Shown here: positions 11,820 through 24,190 of the stretch, piece after piece
Numbering within the stretch: position 1 is the first letter of the stretch
How the letters are laid out: each line of letters opens with the position of its first letter
Source: Takakia lepidozioides
Taxonomy: Eukaryota; Streptophyta; Takakiopsida; Takakiales; Takakiaceae
Length of the DNA stretch: 64,000 nt
Assembly: GCA_030704615.1 (NCBI GenBank)
Contig: CM060734.1
Location: 23,498,001-23,562,000 of the forward strand
Direction of reading: 5' to 3'
The notes under the pieces: model-generated
Database searches by the model: none
Seen by the model: the letters and a program-made list of their open reading frames with translations, nothing else
What the model was told of the DNA's origin: nothing
Translations under genes and position numbers: made by a program

Positions 11820-14183
11820 CATGAACTTTAAACAACATGTTTGTTAGGTCAATATCATTTCTGACCTTATTCAATTTTGTCGCAGGAACTTGTGCAAGAC
11901 GTAGACGACGACAATCTTAAGAAGTACTACACTGACTGGCCCTCAAAGATTATATGGTCAAGGGATCTGATGAGGCTCGTGAAGCTATCTAAGCTCCTAA
12001 ACGACCCGAATAAGACGAAGAAATTTGACACAACATTTCCCGAGAAAGTTGCACATGCCCGAAATTTCTTCGAGCTGAGGGGGAGGCCAAAAAAGTACAA
12101 CGATCACACAACGAAGTCGGAGACTAGACAATGGAAGGTAAATGATTCATTGTGTTTTCTGTTCCTTTTGCTAGAGAACTAAAATATTTTCAAGCTCGGA
12201 TTTAATGTGAGGAACGGAGACCGCATTACGAAGCACCGCATTACGAAGTAGGAGACACTACAAAAATAGCCTCATAAGGGAGGGTGCTACAATGAACGAG
12301 CGGAATGGTTCAGCATTCGGAAATTCGACATGATGGGGTTTTTTGTAATGTGTCTTGTTTGGTAATGAGGTGCTTGTCCAGCTCTTATTTTCCCAATCTA
12401 TTTATGTTCTCCACCTGTAACAGTTCCGCAAATGTGCCGCAAAAATATTTGAAACATCATATGATCATGAAAACGTGATGTTGCGGAGAACGCTTCCAAA
12501 ACTTTTCATGCTCATTGGGGTTTTCAAGGATTTTCTAGGTACACTCTTGGAACTGTTCCTAGTGGAGAACATGAACAGATTGGACAAATTTGACTTGGAG
12601 GAGCACCGCATTTCGAAGCAGGAGACACTACAGAAAGAGCTTCAAATTACAAGGCACAACAAGATGGACGGAGATGAATTGGCAATCGAATCATCATTTG
12701 GAGTATAGTATAATTGACATGATAGTTGTGACTATTGTTTCATCTCAAAAATTAATATCAAATATCGAATGAAATGTCTAACTTTGGCCCTGATTGTTTC
12801 GTAGGAATTTATGCAAGCACGTCAACTCATACTGGAGATGAGTAACGTGAAGGAGGCCATGGTTCTGGTTCTCTATGACGAAGACGTATGGAACCTGTGG
12901 GGGGAGGTTTTCAAACAGTGGGAACAATGGAAGCTTATTGATATTTTCGGGATTCAGTGCAAGGGTGAACAGATATCGCTGAATAAAACCGCTATCGCGA
13001 AACTGCAAGGACTTAATAGCAGGCAATTGAAAAGAGTGGCGGAGAAAATCCTAAACAGAGACATTTGCATTCAGGGAACGAAATTCAAGGGCGCGGACAA
13101 ATCCAAAAATACAATGAGCGCGTATATTGACCAAATGAAATTGCGACGGTTTATTATCGACGATGTAATGGAAGTCTTAGGGTGGCCTCGGAGGAGCAAA
13201 CAGAACCCGGAACCGTATACCAAACAGGAGTGGCGTGATGTGAAAAAAAAATACAACTTCAACAAAGCTGAGTTTGAAACTTTTCGAGATCGGCTCGGGA
13301 ACGACTACATTGTAAGCAAACAGAAGATGAATATGGAGACGCAGCCAATGACTGCTGCCTTCAAGAAGTATGTCTTGTCATGCAAGCAGACCTTCGAGGA
13401 TAACCACAATGCCCTGGCGATTCTACGCACGAGCTTCAGGTCCCATTACACACAGCTGGGGGGAAACCAGAAATTTGCTGATGCCAGATCATGGTTGGGA
13501 CTTGCACCGAAGAAACGGTTCGACGACATATCCATGGTGTTCGTCAATACAGTTTGTGATGATGACTCTGTCGTCTTCGAGGCAAAGGACTACTCCAATA
13601 TCCTGGATGCTTTTATGGCTCGGAAGCTAATGTCCAGTGCAATTGTGTTTTTCTCGACACAAGAATCGGGAAATCTTGTGTCATACATCCGGAATGGTCC
13701 TGGATCAAAATCGTTTATTATCCGACATGGTTATTACATTCCCGGCGAGTTTGAATCACCTTACAAGGGCTGCACAACTATTTTCTCCCGGACGGTCCTC
13801 TGCCTCGACTACGTATTTCGGGCAACAGATGAGGAGATGGTGAATCCGGACGATCACATTCAAACTGTTTTGTTAACGCCGGACCCAATTAATCCCGTTA
13901 TCCAATGATCAGATGTAGACCCGACCTCGCATGAGAAGGAGTGCAGGACTTACACTCATGAGCTGAGGGCGGACACCTACGATTACCCGGTCTTTTTTTT
14001 TTGCAGGGACGAAATGTCTTGTGTGAACATTTTCGGAGGACTGGCAATGACATACGTTCTGCTTGTAAGTGGATTCTGCATCTTGGAATTGTCTGTGTTT
14101 TCAGTTTGCCGGATCTAACTCTCGTGTTTTTTATGTTGTCGGAATAGCGTGTTTAACATGTGTCTGAATGTTTCCATTTTGTT

Positions 14184-14207
14184 AACCTCCACTGGGCAGT
14201 GGAGGTT
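14184..14207. repeat. Element-I palindrome in intron 4 of the ParB/methylase gene
   Basis: Perfect arms AACCTCCACTG and CAGTGGAGGTT are separated by GG. It lies inside the intron that splits the methylase glycine loop from the following acidic strand. Confidence 0.9.
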
Positions 14208-15177
14208 CATGTTATTGGAGTTGTGGGTGTTTTGGGTGTTTGTTATTCGGGAGTTTGGTGCGTTTGCTAGTTGTCTCAAAAGAAAGCCTAACCCTTTCAA
14301 TCTTTCGATGGTTGGTGTTCATCGGATTTATTTTGATATCATTGTTTGGTTTCATTGCAGGAAAGAAATATTCGTGTGTTCGACATAAACTTTGTAACGA
14401 AAAAGAAATTTTGTAGAAGCGAGGTGGAGGCCTATTTCAAGACGCTCCAGATTGACAATCAGACTATCGTAGGAGACGGAGATGACGTAGACTCACTGCA
14501 GGATGACGAAGTGGACGAAGAAGATGATGACAAAGGACACGACAAGGATCAGGACGAGGAAATGGAGGAGAAACAAGAAGAGGACGGCGAGGAGGAGAAA
14601 AACGAAGATGAGAACATGGAAATCGTCAACGGAGACCTGGGGCAGATGCGGCTAATGTGGGAAAGTGAAAGAGAGGGCCAGGAAAAATACCGGTTGGATA
14701 ATCTAGGTAGTACTCCAAATACCCAAGAACGCCTTGTGCCAGAAGATGTACACAATCTGGACAGCTCTTCCTCCAGTTCCGATAACACCACAAATAAGAA
14801 TCCGGCTTCTCCAGGGGGACAAGAAGCGACATCAACAGAGTTAGTTGAAACCCTTGGTCAAGGCTTCAAACCTGTGGAAGGTGACGAGCCATTGATTATG
14901 TCACCGGATCCCATTAACAATCGTCGTGAGCTGGTGTCCCATAATGTCACACAGGAAGTGGTTCTGGATGTAGGTAACGAATGACAATTAGTGAATTTTT
15001 ATTTGTACACACTTCTCAATACAATATGACAATATTGTAATTATACATAATCCCAATGTTTTTTCCATATCCGTTTTTCTGGACTTCCGAATAAAACATA
15101 TTTCCACCCGGACACATATTTCCGTTCGCACACCTTTGTGGACAACCACTGACCGATTTGGATAACTTTTCTTGTAG

Positions 15178-16704
15178 ATCCAAGAATCCCAATCGGAGGA
15201 AATGACGCACACAAGAAAAGGCTCAAAGGAGACTCAAACGGTGAAGAGACACGTGGATTTGACAGTGAGGGCCAAGTCACCTAAGCCGGTTCCGCAAGTA
15301 ACCTCCACTGTCCAGTGGACGTTGCCATCTGCAGGGAATGAGTCGGAGAATCCTCCTACTCGCTGGGAGGGAGAAGAGACAGAGCAGCACAAGCACATAA
15401 TCCAACAACAGATCCCGATTCGGGTAAAACGTTGGCTTTATTCTTATTTCATATTATTGGTCTTTCAGTCTCATCTTCGGTATTACTCAATTCGGTAATT
15501 TTGTCGGATCAATTTGGACCATCATAATCCTCATCCGTGGGATTCTTTAATTTCCTGTAGATTCATGAAACGACGTCTGAGGAGATCAAACACACAAGGA
15601 CTGACTCCATCGACACTGAGACGGTGAAGAGAAGAGTGGATCGAACAATCACTGTCGCTCTATCTGAGCCGGTCATACAAGTTACCTCCACTGGACAGTC
15701 GAGGTTGCCATTTGGTGCCACAGAGAAGGACGATAACGTTTGCCGTAGAGATGAGAAAAAGGAAGAGCAGCCTGCCCAGGGATCTCAGCAGCCGCCCCAA
15801 AAAATGGTAATGATTTCAACTCCATTCTTCCGTTTGTCTACATTGGGATTTTCTTAAATTGAAATTAATAATGAACTCTTCTGTTATTCCACAGGACAAC
15901 ATGTATTACCCTCCAGTCGACTATTCCCTTTCTGTCAATCCAAACGATCTGCATTCCCTTCCTTGGGGACCGAACGGGTGTCGGCCAAGATACTACGTCC
16001 TGGTTCTGGACATCGGTTACCTTTGTGAGGTTTTCCTAAAGGATGGAAAGAAAACCCCTCCTGCCACCCAGCCTTGTATCTCCGCAGGGAAATTCCAGTT
16101 AGCTACGCGAAACGGTCTTGACGAATTCGTTAAGTGGGTCGTCAAAAAGTTTGCCGTTTGTTTTTGGAACACTGGACCTGAAATGAACGTCGAGACTATC
16201 GCCAAGGCTGTGTTCGGGAAGTACTATTCCAAGGTAAGAACTTACAGCAGTGAGAATTCCGTCATGCATAGATTGACATTCAACGAAAAATGGCCCAAAG
16301 CTCCCAAAAATCCCATCTACTTTAAACATCTTTACGACATTTTCGCTGAGGAAGACCCGACAGCTTACAAATCCAATACTCTCCTCATCGACACTGTAGA
16401 CAATATGTACAAGTCCTACTTGAACCCGTTAGGACATACCATCTTCCTTCCAAAATATAAGGCGCGCGTGGACCTTGACAGAGATAAATTTCTACTGGAA
16501 GAGCTCAAGCCTCACCTTAACATGTTCCGGTTATCGGGGATGGATGTCATGCCATTCAACGAGCTATATCCTTTTGGCGTTACGAAGGATTTCTTCGAGG
16601 ACGACCCAACGGTCAAATTTCTTAGAGACTTTGATTATATGTGGCAGAAGTTCCTTAGCAATCACGAGTTGCGTGCCGCTGCATTGGGACATAAAATATT
16701 TTAA
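15178..16704 (+). CDS. NIF/FCP1-like phosphatase-domain gene 1 of element I
   Basis: Three phase-0 exons with clean GT-AG borders are open throughout: 15178-15423, 15561-15806 and 15895-16704. Together they give 433 codons plus stop, with the first ATG at 15202. The first two exons are both exactly 246 nt and clearly duplicates of each other (shared TVKRxVDxT and QVTST blocks). Each contains a copy of the element-I palindrome within coding sequence. The third exon has the NIF/FCP1 (HAD-like) domain: YYVLVLDIGYLCEVF at the nucleophile position, then LDEFVKWVVKKFAVCFWNTG, and the later NTLLIDTVDNMYKSYLNP block. The classical DxDx(T/V) is reduced to LDIGYL, so the second Asp is missing and catalysis is doubtful. 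It follows the ParB/methylase gene directly. Upstream exons may exist. Confidence 0.7.
15300..15323. repeat. Element-I palindrome inside duplicated exon (copy 1)
   Basis: Core CCACTG-TC-CAGTGG, with left arm ACCTCCACTG and a decayed right end (CAGTGGACGTT). It is read through as VTSTVQWTLP. Confidence 0.75.
15683..15706. repeat. Element-I palindrome inside duplicated exon (copy 2)
   Basis: Left arm ACCTCCACTG, spacer GA and right arm CAGTCGAGGTT with one mismatch. It is read through as VTSTGQSRLP. Confidence 0.75.
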
Positions 16705-16716
16705 TTGAGTTTGGTA

Positions 16717-16740
16717 AACCTCGGCTGTCCAGTGGACGTT
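16717..16740. repeat. Element-I palindrome between NIF genes 1 and 2
   Basis: AACCTCGGCTG, spacer TC, CAGTGGACGTT. It is degenerate and lies 13 bases after the stop of NIF gene 1. Confidence 0.65.
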
Positions 16741-16824
16741 CTGGTTCACTTGCCTGGTTTCGATTTTTCCAATGCATTGTACTGTTCCCTTTTATCATCC
16801 TAAGTATGAATGACTCTCTGACAG

Positions 16825-17387
16825 ATTGGAGCACCTGTTTCTCCTCATGCGCAAAGGTTGCGTTTGATTATTTTTGACGTGAATGGAGTCTTGTGCAAAA
16901 TCTTGAAGCACTAGAAGAGCTACAATGTCCCCCGGTTTTCAGAATCGGACTATAGAATTCCAGCTCTTGTCGGATTCCGACTTGTCTTTAGATGGGAGAA
17001 ATATCGCGAAGTGTGGACAAAGTTGCACAAACACTTCCGGTTAGGGATTTGGAGCTCTATGATATACAAGAACTTGCAGCCCATCCTCGATTTTTTGCTT
17101 CGTGGTCTACCTCAACCGGCCTTCGTTATGTCTCAAGAGGATTGTATTTCATGTCCTACTTCGGTTCACCCTCAATTCAAATCAGGATTGGACCCTCCTC
17201 ATTTGTTTTTGAAGCCACTGGTCAAGGTCTGGCAGAGTTTTGGTGGACAATATACCAAGAGTAACACTCTGCTCATTGACGACACCGCCATGAAGTGTGT
17301 GTTGAACCCGCCCGACTCATATCTTGTTCTCAAACCGTTCCAAACCGTGGAGATTGATGGTTGCTATCTTCTCAAGGTTCTTCAGAC
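16825..17387 (+). pseudogene. NIF/FCP1-like gene 2, 5' part (split by Gypsy insertion)
   Basis: After a GACAG acceptor the frame encodes RLRLIIFDVNGVLCKIL, the nucleophile block with the first Asp kept and the second replaced by Asn (FDVNG). A TAG lies at 16912-16914. The same frame then continues to VWTKLHKHFRLGIWSSMIYK and the NTLLIDDTAMKCVLNPP block, both standard NIF-family landmarks. The frame is cut at 17387 by the 5' LTR of Gypsy-1. It resumes at about 28406 as KTYLLGMRKHPTVSSYL. Confidence 0.75.
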
Positions 17388-17808
17388 TGTCATGGTTTTA
17401 GTCATGGTTATCTAGAATTACCTACTTCTAGTTAACTAGGACATTTTAGATATTTATATTTATATTTTGTGTGTTGGGACTTCATTTGGTCTCACATGCC
17501 AAGTGAGGTGTCGAGCCTCACTTGAGACATGGAGATAGGTTTTCCTCTTGTGAGTGTTGAGGAGGCTCATCTTCTTGTAGTTGAGCCTCCATGAGCTTCT
17601 CTCACCTCCATAGCTCTAGGTATTGAGAGGGAGTGTGTTGAGGGCTTTGTAGGGTGGATTCCTTTAGCAAAGGTGCCATTGGCTTGACTTAGTTTATGTG
17701 ATAGAGTGGATTTCACTTGGAAGGACTAGGGCTTGTTCTTCATGTGATTGCTTCATGCTTTGAGAGCTTTCATTGTCTTCTACTTCTCTCATTTCTCATC
17801 TCTTATCA
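17388..17808 (+). repeat. Gypsy-1 5' LTR
   Basis: It begins TGTCATGG and ends TCTTATCA (TG...CA). It is 421 bp, the same length as the copy at 27903-28323. The host gene is interrupted directly before it (CAGAC). Confidence 0.9.
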
Positions 17809-20250
17809 CTACAAGAAGATCACCTTATGCTTGTGAGTGCGGAGTGTAAGGATTAGTTTTGCACTTATATTTTAAAGAGGTTGAGAGCTAGGAGAATTTA
17901 GCTCTTGTATCACAAGGCTTGCAAGGGGTTGCAAGGAAAGGTGCTTGAGTATTGCATGCACCAAGGAGTTGGAGAGCTTGAGAAGAAAGCTCTTGAGTTA
18001 CAAGATTTTGCAAGGATTGTAAGGAGGAAGTCTTGTGTATGTGGAAGCATGGATTCTAGGGTTTGAGAATCCTTTATATGCATTATGGAGTCGATGGTGT
18101 GCGCCATGGCTTGTGGAGAGCGACTAAAGGCTTGTTAGTGCTCATTTAGCTAGGGTTAAGCAAGTTCAAAGTGTGGATGTTGTGGAAGAGAAGCCAAGGA
18201 GCTATATATGCTTGGGCTTGAAGACAACAAGGGCAAGCACTTAGAGAGCACTAAGAAGCTCAAGAGGTTTTGAAAGGGAGCATGTGAAGAAATCTTCCAA
18301 TCAAGGTGGTGTGGAGCCAAGCTTAGGGTGCCATTGGAAGGGCTTGGAGAACATGTGGTGGGAAATCCTTGAAGGGAAATCATCATTCAATGTATGCATA
18401 GCTTCACCCTAACTATGTAATGTGACAAGAGGGGGAGGCAATACTTGACTATTCATGCTCTTGGTAGTGCGAGCTTTGTGGTGGATAGTTGACCAAGCAA
18501 GTGGTGCATGTGTGGAGCATGCTCGCTTGAGTTTGTAAGTTCAAGTTTGAGAAGGGGAGCTCTAGAACTAGCAAGAGGTGAAGGCCTTTGAGATCCATTT
18601 GTGTGTGAAGTGGAGAGGTGTTGATTCATGTTATGATGAAGGAGAGCAACACATAGGCCAAGAGGTCATGAAACATGCATTCAAATGACCACGGGGAGCA
18701 CATGGATGATGGATTGGTGCAAGACCCCAAATGAGCCATATGGCGTGAGAGTGGGATCCAAGGCGGATTGCTTGGGAGCATTATTGTAAGTGACAAGCAT
18801 TGCTCCTACACATTGAGATAATTTGTGTTGATTTGGAACAATTGTCAAGTGATGAGGAGACAAATGCATGATTGCTCGGCAATGGAGATATGGTAGTTTG
18901 CAATCAAATCCCAAGGACTAGAAGGGGGATTGATTTGGTGGACAATGACTTGCAAGTTGAGTTGGACCACTCTTGGTTGCACATTGGGGTGGAAGAGAGC
19001 AAGAAGATGCCTCTTATGACCACCTAGAGACCATATTTTTGCTTGAGTAGAAGCATAGAAGTCAAGGACTTGCATTCTAGCTCTTCATTACAAACCCTAG
19101 TAGTGTATGCTCAGACTATACCTCTGTTAGTATACCAAACATGAGCTTGTCCCTTTGACTATACCTCTGTTGAGGTATCACCATATGTGAACCCTAATGT
19201 GAGACTATACCTCTGTTAGTATACCAAACATGAGCTTGTCCATTTTACTATACCTCTATTGAGGTATCACCATATGCTTGTCCCTTTTACTATACCTCTG
19301 TTGAGGTATCACCATATGTGGACCCTAATCAGCTCAGACTATATCTTTGTTAGTATACCAAACAGAACCCTCATTTTCAAACTATACCTCTGTAAAGGTA
19401 TCATCAACATAAGGGACCCTAGCAACCTCAGACTATACCTCTGTTAAGGTATCAACAGTGAAAGGACTTAGTGAAATTTAAGGGCCTGAGGAGGATTGTT
19501 TGGAAGATATTTGAGGGCCCTTGGAGGAGTATTTGGAGGATCTTTGGGGTCCTTGGAGGAGTGTTTGGAGGATCTTTGGGGTCTTGGAGGACCCTTCGAG
19601 GAGCTTTGGTGGACAATGTTGAAGAGCTCTTGAATGATTGATTGAGGGATATTGAAGGATACTTGCCACGGCCATACAAGCGAGTGGATAGAGACAGGAG
19701 GGAGAGTGGTGGGATGAGAGCATTCTGGGGTTAGGAATTGCTTTAGTTTCTCTTCTCCATAGTCTTTCACCCTCTCTGTAGGCCAAAACCTTTCCGTAGG
19801 TGGAGGCAAGAGTCAGTCCGGGTTTGGGCTGGGGTGTCCTTGCAGGAGCGATACTATGGAGTGTTTTTGGTGTGGGGTAGTTGATGTCTTGATTTTCGTG
19901 TGTTTGGATCCCTTCCACACCTGCATGCTTGACTGTGCGCCATGTTAGCTTTGTGTGGGCGCTTGTTTTCATAGGAGGTTGGTCCGGATTTGATCACCGG
20001 CCAATCCTAGAGTATGTTGTCGGTGGTGAGGCTGGAGTGATGACCAGCAAGACCACCAGTGTTTCTTCTATGGTGAGGCTGGGTTGATGACCAGCAGACC
20101 ATAGGAGTGCTTGCGGTGGATGCAAGTGCAGGTACAGGTCTACGTTAGAAACCTATTATTCCTGTTGAACCAGTAGCCGCAACAGGTTCTTTACCCGGTT
20201 ACCTTGTAGAAAGTGGGGATTAGAGACAGGTTGACAACCGGTTGGGTTGT
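17809..20250 (+). other. Gypsy-1 untranslated leader
   Basis: This 2.4 kb lies between LTR and Gag and has no coding signal in any frame. I could not identify a tRNA primer match after the LTR. It contains the hairpin tandem repeats at 19110-19460. At 20020-20105 a 'GTGAGGCTGG..TGATGACCAGCA' block occurs twice. Confidence 0.6.
19110..19460 (+). repeat. Tandem hairpin repeats in Gypsy-1 leader
   Basis: About seven units are built on 'CTATACCTCTGTT' followed either by GAGGTATCACC or by AGTATACCAAAC. The form ATACCTC-TGTT-GAGGTAT is a perfect 7-bp stem with a 4-base loop. Units alternate between the two forms with a combined period near 85-90 bp. Confidence 0.7.
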
Positions 20251-20267
20251 GAGTTTTCATCACGGAG

Positions 20268-22821
20268 GTGCCACCAGCTGCTGAAGGGAGTGCCGGTACA
20301 AGCACCAACGATACTAGTGGGCACACAAGACAAGGTGTGCGGTTTAGGCCACTTTCACCTTCAGTGTCTTCTGAGGAAGGTTCAGACTCGGAGTCAGGAG
20401 GATTCTCGCCGAGGGTGCAAGTCATTTCCGTGCCATTGTTGTGGGACACAATGGAGGAGATGTATGGAGCTACCAAGGGGCCACGTAGGTACTCTGGAGC
20501 TGTGGGCACCATCGAGCTTGATGACTTTATACAAGAGTTTGACAGTTGGTGTGATTTGCAGCAAATGCGCAATCCACAACTGTTTACGCCATTTATGGCG
20601 TGGAAGGGGCTATTCCAGCACCTTGAGGGGCCGCCCATGGATGATTACCATGAATTTAGGGGGGACATGCGGTGGAGATTGAGGAGTGGCGAGAGTATTG
20701 GTCACCTAACTATGTCTCAATCACTAGAGGCACAAGGGCAGCGGTGACACCAGCAGCTACACAAACATCTTCAACTATAAGCACTAGTAGTGGAACAAGT
20801 AGTGCCGGCACTTCTGCAGGTGGTACCAGTTCAAAAAGTGCTACTACTCCTCATGCCACAATTACAACACATGTGCCTAGATTCAACCCGGTGGTGGAGT
20901 TCTTCCAGGAGTTGTGGAGGAACTACCAAGGTGTACGGACAGAGAAGCTGCGAAGTTTGCAAGACTTCCAGCGCAAATCCAGTGAGAGCTTGCAAGAGGC
21001 CTACACTCGTATGAGGCGCTTGATAAGTGTGACCCAAGGGATTACTGAAGCTCAAGCAGTCCAGTTCTGGTAGGAATTTTGGACAAGGAGCTCAAGAGAA
21101 GGGTGCGGGATGCAACCCAAGCGGCCCAACCCACATTAGCGGATGTGTTTCTGCTGGCTGAGCGGATTGAGCTCAACATGGTGGAGGAGCGAGTTGTTAC
21201 CATTGGATTTGGCAAGGACATGCCTGCACGAGGTGCAACTGCGAGCCAACAGGTACAAGGGACTGCCCAACAGCGTGGTCAGGGGGGCAAGGTTGCCCAA
21301 CCCAAGTTCCATGGAGCTTACAGGGGACCTCAGGTGCAGAGGCCCGTGGCATCTTTTGCAGGCCAACAGCAACCAGGGGTGATATGTTGGACATGTGGAG
21401 GACCCCATGTCAAGAGAGATTGCCCAGAGAGTGGCAGAAGGCCGGCACAAGCACAGCCTGCACAGTTGCAGTGTGGGCATTGTGGCAAGTATGGGCATGG
21501 AGATGCCCAGTGTTATGACTTGCACCCTGAGTTGCGCCCAGGCCAGTTCCAAGGAAACAATGGTGGCCGGGGGCAAGGTGGACCAGCCCAGAGAGGACGA
21601 GGTGGTCGGGCACGAGGTGCAGGCCAAGGGCAAGCTCAACATGGCCAAGGACGCGGAGGTCAGGGTGTTGACCAAGACATGGCCAACCGGCTTCAGCAGC
21701 TAGAGCAGAGGCTCGCTGCCATGGCTACAGCTCAGGTGGTACCGGCTCCCAGGCGGGATGGTCCACCTCCTGCTCCTGAGGGAGGAGATATGGGAGGCAT
21801 GGGATTCATGTGCGGAGCAGCACTACCACTAGTGCAGGTGGAGTCTGCTGCAGCCGTGACTCGAGGAGCAGCACGAGTTCCTGAGCCACGAGGTGCAGAG
21901 GTGGAATTGGATCCACAGCGTGGGGAGGCAAGCCGTCAGGCGAGGCTTCCTCAGTCATTCACATTGGCGGAGACAGTGTCGACGCCATCCATGGCACCTA
22001 GTTCTCGCCCGACTGTTACCGAGGCGGAGGTTACTATGCCATTGGGGAGAGCTACACGTGCAGCACTGACACCTGCTACCAAGGCTAGTGCAGCCGGTGT
22101 GTTATTGGGGGCAGCCACCTCTGTGTGTCAAGCCCCACTGTTCTCGGCAACCATGATTGCGACGCCGGGGGTAAGACCAGCTGCAGTGTTCAGACTAGCA
22201 GCAACACTCTGCGAGAGTGGGGAGGTCACTTCATCTTCTGCGGAGTTACTGGAAGGTGTAGTGGCAGAGGGATCCTCGGATTTGAGGGTCAAGACTGCCA
22301 CGGCTGCGCCATGGCAAGCTGCAGCTGCCAGGTTGACGGAGCTGCCAGCTAGGCCAGCCTTTGAGCGCGCCATGGTGACACCTGGAGTTGTCTTGTTAGA
22401 CAACCAGGGAGGCATTTTCACTTTGAGTGGACCGACAGGCAAGAAGTACCGGCCACTGCGGGTCTTGTTGGACTCAGGAGCTCAGCCACTGATGTTGGGC
22501 AGAGCTGCTATTGCAGGTTTGGGCCTCATGGAGGCGGATATGGAGCCTTGTCCTTTCCAGATACAGACATCTCTGGGAGGATCAGAGCAGGCTCGGGGCA
22601 TGACACGGCGTGAGTTGGCCATTGGACTACAACCAGATCATCCTGTAGATGGCTCAGTGATGCGAGCCAAGGCCATTGTGACAGACGCGGTCTCTTACGA
22701 TGTCCTTGTTGGTGGGGCAGTGTTATATCCCATGGGCTTCACCCTGGACTTTTGGGAGGAGTCAGCATCCTACAGGCCTGGATGGCAGTCAGGGGATGGT
22801 GTCGTGCACAGCTCCCTGTGA
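20268..22821 (+). pseudogene. Gypsy-1 Gag and aspartic protease
   Basis: Gag begins in the frame at 20268-20747 (LDDFIQEFDSWCDL block). It shifts near 20690 to the frame ending at 21073 (VVEFFQELWRNYQGVRTEKL, a Retrotrans_gag-like region), and continues from 21079 after another break. Two zinc knuckles follow: CWTCGGPHVKRDC (21384-21422, CX2CX3HX4C) and CGHCGKYGHGDAQC (21471-21512, CX2CX4HX4C). A Gln/Gly/Arg-rich linker comes next. The retropepsin motif LLDSGAQPLMLG lies near 22466-22501, with a downstream YDVLVGGAVL block. Two frame breaks make Gag non-functional as read; programmed shifting cannot be excluded. Confidence 0.85.
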
Positions 22822-23139
22822 CATTCATTGGGGGTATTGCGGCTGCCCAGCGGGGCAAGATGCCAACACTAGCCGCCTTTACAGCTGCAGTTAGTTGGCC
22901 TGGAGAGTTGCTGGAAGGCAATGCCCATGCAGAGGATGTGCCACCTCCAGCAGAGCAGGATGACATGCATGGTACGGCGGAGTTGCCTGCCATGGTTGCT
23001 CACACTCCATTATGGGGTACGAGCAAGGATTTGCAGCAGGCTGCTGATGGACGGGTACAACAAGCCTGGGTAGAGGCCTTCGTACCGTCAGGAGAAGAAG
23101 AGAGTGCGGTGATTGCACCAAGACCACCTCAGTTGTCGC

Positions 23140-24190
23140 CATTGGACACCACACCTCTTGTGTGGCAGTGCCCGGATGAAGGCATATGCCTTTTGGACTT
23201 GTTTGGCGGGATCAGCACTGGATTGGCTGCAGTACTGCAGGCAGGTGTACGAGTTTGACGTTACCTGTATGTGGAGAGGGATGAGACTGCACGACGCGTC
23301 TCACTGCGCCATGTTGCTCAGTTGGTACAGTAGTACCCTGATTTGTTGCCAGTGTCTGCAGTTCGTGGATACCAACAAGCCTTGCCAGCAGACATTTCGT
23401 TGTTGGGGCGCATGATTTGGAGCAGGTTGGCTCCATTGATCTGGTAGTGGCAGGTTGGCCCTGCCAAGGGCATTCATCAGCCGGGCATGGCAATGGATTG
23501 CGAGACTCGAGGACGGGTCTGTTTTGGGAGATGGTGCGGATTTTGCGCCACTTGCAGCTTCATCAAGCTGTATCTCCAGCATACATCTTGGAGAATGTGC
23601 CACTGATGGGTGATTCTCGGGCCAGGGTGATGGCCAGTGTGCATCAAGTCCGGTCGTGGCTTGGGTCAGCAGTGTTGCTGGATGCAGCTGCAGTGGGGTC
23701 ATGGGCTCATCGTCCACGGCTATGGTGGACTAACTTGATGCCACCCGCACTGCTCAAGCGTGCATTTGATGGGGTGCAGCGGCCAGCACACCTCACAGTG
23801 GATAGCATTTTGGACACAGGGAGGCAGTCTCAACGTGTGAGACACGATGACCGTTCGCCTTTGGCAGTGGTCAACAGGGTGGGTCAACCACGAGTAGCAT
23901 TACCTACACTGCTCAGCTTCCCAGGATCCCATGCTTTTCGGGATGGTGGACCTGGCCTCTTGTGGGATAGCCAGTTGCAACAATTAGTGGAGCCCAATGC
24001 TGACGAGCGCAAGCGGGCGATGGATTTTACCACAGGTACCAGGGCGGTGTCCATCTCTTTCTGAGGCATCACGTCGTCAGGTGTTGGGGCAAGCAATGGA
24101 TCTCAATTGCTTGACCTGGATTATCAGCTTGGCTATGGCTGAGCAGCGCAGAGTACGGAGTACACTTCCCTTCATGGTCTCCCTGCCTAC
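23140..24190 (+). pseudogene. C5-cytosine DNA methyltransferase domain within Gypsy-1 pol
   Basis: Recognisable C5-MTase motifs appear in order. Motif I is LLDLFGGISTGLAAVLQAG (about 23193-23249). Motif IV is DLVVAGWPCQGHSSAG (23438-23485), with the catalytic Pro-Cys. Motif VI is YILENVP (about 23583-23603). A motif VIII-like AHRPRLWW lies near 23703. Near the end, in another frame, SEASRRQVLGQAMDLN (about 24058-24105) fits motifs IX-X. The GLRDSRTGLFWEMVRIL segment after motif IV resembles the DNMT3/DRM group. Frame changes near 23255 and 24030 interrupt the domain. It lies between protease and RT, so it was probably part of the polyprotein. Role by family: methyl transfer to cytosine C5 in DNA, possibly self-methylation of the retroelement. 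Confidence 0.9.

Larger units (their letters stand above)
10765..14984 (+). pseudogene. ParB-like / DNA-methylase gene of element I (five exons, two stops, one frameshift)
   Basis: Proposed exons are 10765-11756, 11886-12137, 12424-12702, 12805-14064 and 14361-14984, all with GT-AG borders and phase 0. Exon 1 has an AT-hook-like RGRPKKGKW and ends in a ParB-superfamily motif (FFVIGGQHTIIAAK), the counterpart of DGNHRLLAW in element III. Exon 4 holds the region corresponding to methylase motif IV (MVFVNTVC), followed by a segment with the same layout as element III exon 7. It ends in a motif-I-like glycine loop (VNIFGGLAMTYVLL) that continues over the intron into ERNIRVFDIN, then a highly acidic tail. 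Damage: TAG at 11257-11259, a frameshift near 11557 and TGA at 13906-13908. Palindromes lie in introns 1 and 4. The relation to the element III gene is by domain order and motif position; sequence identity is low. Confidence 0.65.

Noticed and set aside
23301-23717. Minus-strand open frames within Gypsy-1 as genes
   Set aside because: They are antisense shadows of the C5 methyltransferase coding strand.
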